Part shown: one piece after another, positions 36,501 through 48,500 of the stretch
How positions within the stretch are numbered: the stretch's first letter is position 1
How the letters are laid out: every line of letters starts with the position of its first letter
NCBI GenBank assembly: GCA_032622095.1
Contig: CP136067.1
Span: forward strand, 57,393,899 to 57,457,898
DNA from: Siphonodentalium dalli
Lineage: Eukaryota; Mollusca; Scaphopoda; Gadilida; Siphonodentaliidae
Direction of reading: 5' to 3'
Length of the DNA stretch: 64,000 nt
Program-made: the position numbers and the translations under genes
Notes under the pieces: generated by a model
The model's input: the letters and a program-made list of their open reading frames with translations, nothing else
Told to the model about the DNA's origin: nothing
Databases searched by the model: none

Positions 36501-39500
36501 TGCACCCGGCTTAAAATTTACAGTGAGCAGTACATGTATATAGTGCTCCTCCTGTTTTCAATATCGAAAGGCTGGCCAGAACCAAGGCTGATATGATCAT
36601 CCAATCTGGGTGAAATCTAGAGCAGCTACTGGTACGTTCTCGATGGAACATATAACATGAAATCCCATTCCCATTCAAGAAATATTATTATTATTATTAT
36701 GTCAGTGTCGGCGAACCAATAATAACGACATGGAAATTCCATGCTGTCATTTTCAGACATACATGAGTCACACACAATAGCAATTGGTAAATGATAGTTT
36801 CATTGAAATTTTTGGAAATATTAGCTCTAATAAATCTAGCAGAATTTCAGAAATACAACAGTACATGTACATTGACTATTACATGTACTGAATATGATGA
36901 ACTGATTAGATTCACGAAGAATGCTAACCAGTATATTGTATTTCACACAGCACATTTGCCTCTGTTAGACACACATAAGTTCAGAATCACCCATCTACCA
37001 GTAAGCACTATGGAGACAATCTAACATACTACATGTACATACGTGATTACCTGTGATCTTCGGTCTTCTTTAAGCCTAGAGGCTTGTATTGCTTATAGCT
37101 TTTTCTGAGGCACCTTATAATGACCAATCTTTACACCTAAGCCTCCTATTTATGGGGACCGGGGCTAAATTTGTGAATTTTTTTCCTCGAATAAAAAATC
37201 TTGATTTCTTTCCGACTGACAGGTACTCTCAACTGCCGAATAATAGTGCATGCATGATCATTTAATTTCAGTCAAAAATACAACCCTGCACTATTATTTG
37301 GCAATGAGACATATAGTGAAATTGCCTGCACTATTATTAATTTCAGCCGAAAATACAGCCCTGCACTATAATTCGGCCTGCATTATTATTCGGCAGGTAA
37401 GAGTACACAAAAATTCACTAATATGTTCCCAAATAGTTATACATTTAACATACAACATGTAAAACTGGTATACATATTTGTGCAGCAGATATAAGATCTT
37501 TCAGATTTAATAAAATATCTATTTTTAACTATTCTTTCATGTTTCAGGAACTTGCAAGAAGCAATATGTTCATACTATGATTATGAACAGCCAAACATTC
37601 GACTTCCATTGATGACATTTGTAGAAGATGTCACTATTGGTGAAGGAGAATCTGTTCCTCCAAGTACATCCTTCATAAAAACCTGGCGAATAAAGAACTC
37701 AGGTATGCAAAGTGTACATTGTCACTCAAATCTGTCATGAATAGTTAGGTGCAATCTTTAGCTGTTGAACTTATTACAGTTGCTTAAAGGATTTATTTTT
37801 CAAAAAAGACATCGAATTTTTCTGCCCTCAGTATTAAACCCACTGATAATATGTTTATGATAAATGGCATTGTTATACTAAATGGATGCTCCCACTCAGT
37901 TATTAACATATACATTGGAATGGTCTATTATTCATTTAATGGGATTTTCAGGGAATATAGCAGCCGACAGACAGAAAAACAGATATATCAAGAGCAGAAA
38001 TGATGATTCATATTTATTGGTGGGAAATTTTCAGATAATTTAAAAAACCCACCTTTTTTTTACCTTATCTGAACATTTCCTAAGCAACTACTTGCCAATG
38101 AGTATTTAATTTAGAAATAGTTAAATTATGAACTTGTGTTTAAAAAAATATTAAAATTCAAAGATATCTGAAAATTTCTGAAGATGTATTATGCATACAG
38201 AATCATGTTGTCAGTGCACACTAATGTCACATGAATGGTCATGTGATGAAACCATTGACACGTTTTCATGGACTTTTCTGCTATCATTTGTGCCCATCCC
38301 ATAGTATGGTACACATTGTGTCAACGTCTGGATTGACCACTCTGTCATCCATCCACCGTCTGTCCATCTGTCTGTCCGTAGACAATTTACACATGGTACA
38401 ATAACTCAAACATTTTCCATCTGATCAGAACTGAATTTTGTATATGAGTTTCTCGGCCAAAAATATAGATCATGTTCGAAAATGGGTTTGTTCCAATTTT
38501 TTATTTTTTTTGGCCCTTTTTTTCGAGAATTTTGTTTTTGTTTTTTCGATTGGATTCCTTGCTCAATTGTATAACACACAAAAAACTAAATTTAAAAAAA
38601 ATGTATCTTCACTGAAATTACTGAGACTCAATTAAACATCTTCTTGGGAACCACCGTGCTGATTAACATATGGTGTGAAGGGGCCTTGGATGGTAGGTAT
38701 TCTGATTGTTTAAATGTGACTGACCTGCCAAAAAGAGCCAGCGCTGGTGTCACTCTTTCCAAGTGACCCTCCCAGCTCCTACTCTCCCCCTCCTCTCTAT
38801 CCTCCCCCAAATTATTGTTATATCTCTTTCTTGCTTTGACAACAATAAGCATGTTAAGGCACCATGAGTTAATTACCGACCACATGCTATGTCAGATTTG
38901 ATCTTATCTGACTTATTTTATTAAACAAAGTTCCACAGAGTGATGGCATGTTTGTGTCCAAGGGTGTTTTCTTAACCACCACTTAGTCGGTGAATTAATT
39001 TAAATAAACCAATGGAACTCTAGGTCCTTGGATACTTGGACTTACATTGGATCAGACAGGGCCCATGTAAGATATTTAACACCCCACCCCACCCCACCCA
39101 CTGCTCCACAAGAGAAATTATTTGTGATGTTAAATTTCAAGTTTGGTGTGTATATATAGATCCCTAGCACCATACAGTTGTTATTATACCCCCACTTTCG
39201 AAGAAAATGGGGGGTATACTGGATTGACTGCGTCCATCCGACCGTCCGTCTGTCTGTCACGCTTTCTCCCTCCGTGTGTCCATCCGTCAGTCCGTCCGAC
39301 CTCATAACTCGAACAACTATGAACCGATTTCAATATTTTTTTGTATGCAATCTCCTTATGAAGGTCTCTCCGCATGATGCTAATTGCGGTTCGGTCCGAC
39401 TTTTTTTTTTCAAGTTACGCCTCTTTTTCGACTTATTTTGACTTAGAAAATTCTGACCGACTTAATAACTTTAACAAATATGAACCGATTTCAATAATTT

Positions 39501-42500
39501 TTGGTATACATGCTTCTCACAATACCCTCTCTACATGATGCGGCTAGGGATTGGCTCAGACTGTTTTTCGTAATATTACACTTCATTTTCGACTTATTTT
39601 GACTTAGAAAATTCTGTCTGACTTAATAACTTTAACAAATATGAACCGATTTGAATAATTTTTTCTGTACAAGCTTCCTGTGACACCATATCGATATTAT
39701 TAGTCCAAATTTTTATTTAAAGTTAAAAATCTTTTTTGTTGAGTTTACGGATAATGCTGGTTGAATTTGCCATGGTGGGGGTATGCTAGCACTCGATTGC
39801 ACACCTCTTGTATATTACAGTTTATATAGGTGTTATGTTTTCTGCCGTTTGTCTCCTTTTAGCCAGAAAGCATAATGCATGTATCAACTAGAAACAGATT
39901 AATAATCTGATTTATATGCCTCCAGTCTCCCTAACCGATTATTGATGATTCAACATATTAGTTTCCTTTGTCTTAGATCAGCATGATGAGGAAATGATCA
40001 AGTAAATGTACATTATAAACCCAAGCTATCATATAGAATATTCCACCTTGGACATTGCTGGATTGCCCATTATGCTCTAAAGCACTATGCATGTTACCGA
40101 CTAGACCACAGATGCACATATGTTTGCTGGAACCATTTAGAATCGTGGTTAAATGTAGTAATTGACATTGTGGTTGCTATTTTATATCGAAATCTTCTGG
40201 TAGGTATGTTTTGAGATACCTCTTAATAACAAATTATGTGTACATAATGAGCCATGATGAATGTTCAATGATGAATTGGTTAACCCTTTACCCAACAAAC
40301 CGGCCACAACCGGCCAAATAAAGCTTCAACAGCCTAAAATATCTTCGGTCGGTCTCAATAGAACCATACAAATATGGATATCATTGGAACCGGCTCCTTG
40401 ACCACATTGTGATAGTTACAGTTATGCCCTGTGCCAATGCATTCTCTTATATATGCGAGTCGACCATAGGTCGCCTCGCATATATAAGAGAATGCATTGG
40501 CCTAAAAAAAATCTTTTTTTAACACTTTTTACCATTTTTTCTTACATTCTTTAACAATTTTATAATTTTTAATGTGTTAAGCCAATGCATTCTCTTATAT
40601 ATGCGAGGCGACCTATGGTCGACTCGCATATATAAGAGAATGCATTGGCACAGGGCCGTTCTGTTGGGTAAAGGGTTAATTGGTGAATACATTTAAGAAA
40701 TAGTCTAGCACAATGATCTACAGTAATGCCCTAAATAATCGACTCCTTAACCACAGCAGAATTATGGGTAATTTTTCAGGATTTAGTTGGATATATGGCT
40801 TGTTGCCATTCATCGGAAAGCTCTCACCCAACATCCTCACCATCCTCCAACCCCCAACCCCCAGATCAGACTGCATATTACAGTATGCAGTTGTACCATA
40901 GGACCATTACTAAGATGTAAATGTTGCATCTTGATTTTTCAGGTAATGATGGCTGGCCGCCGGGGTGCTGTTTGAAGTTCTGCAGTGGTGACAATCTCAG
41001 CCACAGAGACAGGGTTGTTGTAAATGCTCTTGGAGCAGGTGAAGTGACAGATGTCAGTGTAGATATGATCAGCCCTCACAGGGCAGGTGTTTATCAGGGA
41101 CAATGGAGGATGTCTACTCCGACAGGAGTGTGTTACGGAGGTAAGTTTGTTAATTGTATAAGATGTACAGGTCTGTTTTGTTTTTGTCTCCCATTAATTA
41201 TACCCCCACCCCATTTTTGAAGAACAACGGAGAGTATACTGGATTGAAATTGTCTGTCCATCTGGGCATATATCTCACCCACGGTTTATCGATTTCAATG
41301 AAAAGTGAAGCTGACGTCATGATATGTACTACATGGATGAAATGACGATAAGGCCAAAAGGAAGAATACCTGAGTTTAGGGTAACATGAGGGAAAAAAAC
41401 AGGGGCGGGCGGTACTTCATTTTATTTAATTTTTTCATTTTATTTTTCACGGGGAATAATATTTAAGTATTCGTGCCTTCTAATCGTCTGCCAGTGTCAC
41501 TCGTATATAGCTTGGGCAAGTCATTGTTACACTAATCAATGCCATGGTAGCTTTAATCAGTTTAATGGTGTTGCAGAAGTTCAATGACATGTATACAGCA
41601 TGATATTAAATGATATTATATATAGAACTAGAAGGTGACCCGACTTCGTCCGGGCTTTGACCTTGAATTGACCATTTTGAAGGTCAAGGTCAGGTGGGGT
41701 AACGATTTGACCCGTCCAAAACACTGCTCGGACAAAAGTACCCGACAAAAGTACCCGTCGAAATCCATCCGGTTTTACCCGATTTGACCTCGATTGATCA
41801 TTTTGAAGGTCAATGTCAGGTCGGGGTCACGACTCGACCCGTCCAATACCTTCAGTGGACAAAAGTAACCCTACGTATCAAATTTCGTCGAAATCCCATC
41901 AAAATTCGCGATTTGACCTTGAATCGACCCGATTTCAAGGTCAAGGTCACGTGGCGCGGGCAAATGAATAGTCTTATGAGACTCCCCATACGAAAGTATC
42001 CCCACATACCAAGTTTCATCAAAATCCCGTGATATTCGGCCATTTGACCTTGAAATGACCCGATGTCAAGGTCACGTCGCACGGGCAAATTAATAGGCCC
42101 ATGTAACTCCCCGGCCGAAAATACCACCACATACCAAGTTTCATCGAAATCCCATGATATTTGTGCGTTTGACCTTGAAATGACCCGATTTGCTAGTTAA
42201 TACATATTCCGGCACAAGTATCGCGTGTTTTCTGGTTTCCGCTTTCGAGAAATCGGCGAGGTTTGCCGAACAATGACGAGGGAATACGATTATACTACAA
42301 CAACAATGGCGGCACTTCCGTTTTTCGACAATTGACGATATTTGCAAGGAAATGGTTTACTTGTTTAAGCTAATTCCGTAGTCGCGAATTCCTAATTATA
42401 AAAAAAATAAAATGAAGTCAGAGGAAATTTTTGAAAAACGATAAAATGGAATTTGGCGGCAGGTTTTGAGTAGGGGCGGGCAGGTTACCCTAAACACAGG

Positions 42501-45500
42501 TATTCTTCGTTTTGGCCTAAACCTCAAAGAACCCAACCCAACTCTTTGTCTATCTGGAAATAATGTTTTGTCTGTCCACTTAGATATTTCAGCCATGGAT
42601 TATTGTAGCATTGAAATTTGGTATGGAGATTTGCCATCAGAGTGCTTTCAAAAGACTGCTATTGCCCAATGGCATTGTTTTGGAGTGTCAATTCTAGAGA
42701 TCTCATTTTTTTTTTAGCTCACTTGAGACGAAGTCTCCGGTGGAGCTATAGTCATCACTCCTAGTCCGTCCGTCCATCAACAATTCTTTAATCATCTTCT
42801 TCGGAACCATAAGACCGAATGGGTTCATATTTGGTATGGATGTTTCCTAGGTGACACACATTCAGATTTGTTCAAATGAGGTCATTGGGTCAAATAGTTG
42901 CGAAAGCAGGGCCATAACTCTATTCCTCCATAGTAATTCTTAGAATGACTTCTTCTCAAGAACCATTGTGCCGATTTAGCTTATATTTGGTATGGAGGGT
43001 GCTTGGGTGACTGGGGTTCAGATTTGTTCAAATGGGGTCACTGGGTCAAATAGGGCAGAGCCAGGGATACAACTCTTAAAAAAAAAAATCCTTGTTCAAT
43101 TTAACAAAACAAAACAAATTTATTTGGGGAAAAAAAACTAAATATTTTTTTTTTATTTTAATTGAAAAACCATTTCTTGCTCAATTAAAAAAAAAAACAC
43201 CATTATAACATCCACCAGGGTGGCTCAACCAAATTTGGTTTAAATCAGTCTAACATCAAGAACATGCAAACAGCAGATATAGTCAGAGCTCTATGAGATA
43301 TGAGGAAGGTGCCTGCAATCACAGAATGTTTACTTAACACCATATAGAAGTCACATTGATTATAAAGTGATAAATGAAATGGCAGTGTTAACAAAATCTG
43401 ATTGGAATGACAGCTCCATTGATTAATACCCTAAAATTATCTGCCTGTTAGAGAGTTAGTATATAAATGACCTATGGCTTATGATAACAAACATAAAGTG
43501 TGAATGATGAATCTGATAGTTAGGCAAGTAAAACTAAATACCTGTTTTCTCAGGCAATTACATATGGGAAACTGGATGAGAAATAAGGAGGCATTTTTCT
43601 TAGCTTACCTGAGATGAAGAATTCAGACATATTTTGTGTGGATGGTCCCTAGGTGGCTGGGATTTAGTTCTGTTCAAATGGGGGTCACATGGTCAAAAAA
43701 GTGGCATAGCTTGGGACTAGAGCCTGAAGCCGCCATCGCACGCCGCCGCCGCCAGCCATATTGGCCACAAGCCGCCGCCAGCCATATTATCTCTGACGCC
43801 AGCCGCATGAACAAATCTCCGCCGCCGGAATTGTAAAATGGCTGAGCCGTGTGCATGGACTTATATGTTAACTTAAGGACAACTGCACTGCGAATCGCAA
43901 ATAACTAAACCGCATTGCCTAATATTGGCATACTCGTATGGACACGGCATGGTTGTTACACTATCAGAACACCCGGGGCCTCTCATTGTGGAATAGACTA
44001 TTCCAATGCATGCTTTCATATAACGGAGTGGGAGCATCCATTCAGTATTGACAGGGTTTAAAGTATAAATTGTTTATTTTGACACGACTCAGTCTCAGAC
44101 ATCGCTGACATTTGTCAATATATGCATAATACCTGCATATAGAAGAGAATAGAAAATAGTTTGAAATATTATATATCAATACTATCGAATTCAGCATTCA
44201 ATGATGTATACATGTATATCGCAAGATGCCAGTGATGATAGCCGTCTGTAGTCGACAGAAGTCCCAATGTAACTTGTACCGATTTTATAGATGGGAAACT
44301 ACATAGTACATCCCTGCCAGTCATTTACTGAGTCCTTAATTCGTGTATTTCGCCATAATAGAAAAGCCCAACACCAAAAGAATACGCGTAGTCTGGAATT
44401 ATACGGGTTCAATACAAACGCCAATTAAAACAAGCGGGTGTCTATGACCGGGGATTAGGAAAATTTCGGAAACGAAATACGCTGAATAAAGCCTGAATTA
44501 TAACGTCTCAGCCGGCTGAGCCGCCATATTTCGTCAGCCACGAACGTCGCGACTGAGCCGGCTTAGCTAGATAACCAGCCACGAAAATTGGTTCAGCCAG
44601 CCGTGAAAACTAGTTGTCGTGGCTTCGGGGTCTACTTGGGACCTAACTCTTTCCATCCAGAGTAATTCTTAAAACATCTTCTCAAGAATCATCGGGGCTT
44701 ATAATTGGTATAGAAGGTCCTTGGGTGACAGGGATATGTACAGATGTGTTAAAATGAGGTCACCTGGTCAAATAAGGACGGAGCCACGGACATAACTTGT
44801 CCATCCATTGTAATTCTTAAAATGTCTTCCTATCAAGAACCATCAGGCCTATTCAGCTTATATTTGGTATGGGTGACTAGGATTCAGATTTGATTCAGAA
44901 TTGGACCACTGTGTCAAATAGGGTCAGATCCATGGCATTTTTTCCCTTTCGATCATTTTTTGTGCCCACCCACCCCCACCGCCAAATTTTTTTCCGTTTT
45001 CGGCAGTTTTTTTCGACCATTTTTTTACACCCACCCCCCTTTTAACACTAAAACAGAGATTTGCGGGGGGAAATTCACTGTAAACAGCTGTATATGAATT
45101 TCTGTGCATACTATTTATCATGGATGTTAACATGGACATGTAAATAGGAATGAGTCATTTTGAGGTCATTCGGCCAAAAAAACATGGCTGCCAGCGGCCA
45201 TTTTGGTGGTGGCTTTGAGTACCCACCCACCCCGGCATATATGCCGGAATTTTTTTTTTTCTCCCCCCCCCTGCCTCAATAGTTATTTTTAAAACATCCC
45301 AAGAACCATTTGGCATATTTAGCATACATTTTGGTATAGAGAGTCCTTGGGTGACTGGGATTCAGATTTGATGAAATGGGTTCACCAGTTCAAAAATGGG
45401 TGCGACCAGGGACATAACTCTTCCCCCATAGTAATTCTTAAAATGGCTCCACCTCAGTTCTATTTAGCTTATATGTAGTAACTAGTATGGAGGGACTAGG

Positions 45501-48500
45501 TTACAGATTTGTTAAAATGGGTTCGACCAATCAAGAAATGGCATTTGGTGTTTATGGCCTATGGAGAGTTGGGATCAAATTTGTTTTGAATGTAGTCCAC
45601 CATTTAAAAAGGGGGGCATGTCAGGTTGTAACTTTGTTAGGAAAGCTTGAGGTATCAGTTGTAAAATTCCAACATGTGCAAAGGAATTTTGCGGACTTGG
45701 GAGTGTGTTTGCTTCAGTTGGGAGGGAGCAGACTATGTGGGGTGGGGGATCTGGACCATATTTTAAGGTGGACAACTGACTACTGCTCAACGGAGACCCT
45801 ATAGGCTACGTCCCTCCTTAGGACTACTTGTTGTCCCCCGAAAAAAATAATTTCGGGGGACTATTAAAATAGCCAGTGTCCGTTCGTGTGTCCGTCCGTA
45901 AATGGTTTCCGGATGATAACTTTATTTTCGGTTATTAGATCAAAAGCAAATTTCACAGGTGCGTTTATCAGCCCTATGTACGGGTCAAGTTCGAATATGG
46001 GTATGCTCCGCCCATTTTTGCGAGAGTTGTGGCCCTTTTTCGACTTGTTTTACTTAGAAAATTTCTCACTTTTTCGGTTTCTGGATGATATCTCAAGTTT
46101 GGATCCTTTAATTGCAAATACCGATCATATCAAGATACAGGTCAAGTTCAAATTTGAGTTTGATCCGATGATTTTTCGCAGAGTTATGGGCTTTTCGACT
46201 TAGAAAATTCAATTTTTCTTGTAATTTTCTTCATTTTGTGCCAATTTGAGGTTATATTTTGACTTGACTTGAGTTTTTAGCTCAACTTACTTTTGTAAGT
46301 TTGAGCTATTGCCATGGTTTGGCGTCCGTCGTCCGTGTGTCCGTCAACAATTTCCTTTGGCGCGGGCTACAGGTTGTACCTTTGGTCTGATCTTCATGAA
46401 ATTTGTCATGAATGTTGACATTGACATGTAGATGGGAACGAGTCATTTTGGGGTCAATCGGCCAAAAAACATGGCCGCTGGCAGCCATCTTGGATTTCTT
46501 ACTCTTTGCATGACTAAATCCTTTGGCGCGGGCTACAGGTCGTTGTTTTGGTCGGAAGTTTATGAAATTTGTCATGGATGTTAACACTGTCATGTAGATG
46601 GGAACGAATGATTTTGGAGTTGTTCGGCCAAAAAACATGGCCGCCAGCAGCCATCTTGGATTTTACTCTTTGCATGACTAAATCCTTTGGCGCGGGCTAC
46701 AGGTTGTACCTTTTGTCTAATCTTTATGAAATTTGTCATGAATGTTGAAATTGACATGTAGATGGGAACGAGTGATTTTGGGGTCGTTCGGCCGAAAAAC
46801 ATGGCCGCCAGCAGCCATCTTGGATTTTACTCTTTGCATGACTAAATCCTTTGGCCCGGGCTACAGGTTGTACCTTTGGTCTAATCTTTATGAAATTTGT
46901 CATGAATGTTGACATTGACATGTAGATGGGAACGAATCATTGTGGGGTCATTCGACCAAAAAACATGGCCGATGGCGGCCATCTTGGATTTCAAAATTCA
47001 ATCCATTGGCGCGGGCTACAGGTCGTACTGTTCGTCTGATCATCATGAAATTTGTCATTGATGTTAATAATGACATTTAGATGGGAACGAGTGATTTTGG
47101 TGTCGTTCGGCCAAAAAACATGGCCGCCAGCAGCCATCTTGGATTTTACTCTTTGCATTACTAAATCCTTTGGCGCGGGCTACAGGTTGTACCTTTGGTC
47201 TAATCTTTATGAAATTTGTCATGAATGTTGACATTGACATGTAGATGGGAACGAATCATTGTGGGGTCATTCGACCAAAAAACATGGCCGATGGCGGCCA
47301 TCTTGGATTTCAAAATTCAATCCATTGGCGCGGGCTACAGGTCGTACTGTTCGTCTGATCATCATGAAATTTGTAGGTCGTAGCTTTGGTCAGATCTTCA
47401 TAAAATTTGTCATGGATGTTAACAATTATACGTAGATGGGAACGAGTTCTTTTGGGGTCAATTGGCCAAAAAAAATGGCCACCAGCAGCCATCTTGTATT
47501 TTACTCTTTGCATCACTAAATCCTTTGGCGCAGGTTAGACATTTCAATTAGCACCTTTCCTATTCCTCCATTTACTGTCAACCATTAAATTATTCCCCTA
47601 CTCTCGGGATCCAAATAAGCGTACCCGTACGCTTAACTATTTTCAAGGAGAAATCCCCCCTGTACGCTGCTTATTTGGGACCCTACGTTTATTAATTTCT
47701 GGGGGTATAAAATTTACACCATGTTGTCAATATCACGACCATGAATCACAGGACTTATTCTACAATTAAAATGTTTTTTTTAACCCCAAAATCAGTTCCA
47801 TAATCACAATTTATACTGAAAAAACGATGTGCCTCGAAAATAGGCAACGCGCAACCCCAAAAAAGCGCTAAAAGTTACCAGTGTTTTCTGCATACAAATA
47901 ATTTCTTGAGAAGCATTAAAGTATATCCCTTTAATATTGAGATATTTAAAGAACACAATTTCATACTTTTTCTGTTTTAATGCAATATTTGGTGAGAGAA
48001 ATGTAAAATAGATCGTAAAACTTCGAAAAAAATCGATAATTGATCAAATTAGGCTTAATGTCAAATTGTAAACTGAGTATGGTTCTGGACAAGAACGCTA
48101 CTAGTACACAAGTTTCAACCTAAATATATTAATCATTTGAATTATACAGTGAGTGAATTACTAGAGTTAACTGTCACTCTTTGATTGATTTTATTGACAA
48201 TGATAATAACACATATATCAATACCATAGATTGCTGAGTGATATATAACTTTAAAGGAGCAAACACATATCATTGTACATAGTTTGTTCTGCCTCAGATA
48301 TCTTTTTATTTGTGATGTTAATAATGGGGTGTTTTGTGCAACACAACTGAAAATCATACTAGTAGTCACTTTTGAAATGTTACTTTGAAACATGTGTCTG
48401 GTATATAATCATATAGTTTCTTCCTTATGCAATAATGCTGCAAAGTAAATGATTTGTTAACCACTGCAGAATTATGGGAATTTTTTCTTACTGTAATTGA

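Noticed and set aside
39042-39375. Minus-strand frames with DGHTEGESVTDRRTVG-like sequence
   Set aside because: Translation of GTCCGTC-type repeat head in an ATACCCCC element.
46306-47516. Minus-strand frames with repeated KPRPVARAKGFSHAKS-like peptides
   Set aside because: Translation of the family B array on the wrong strand; periodic because the DNA is periodic, with no known domain.
47699-47740. Family B array plus TAC element read as one gene-sized unit
   Set aside because: The empty sites at 60219 and 61986 show two separate insertions and no coding continuity.
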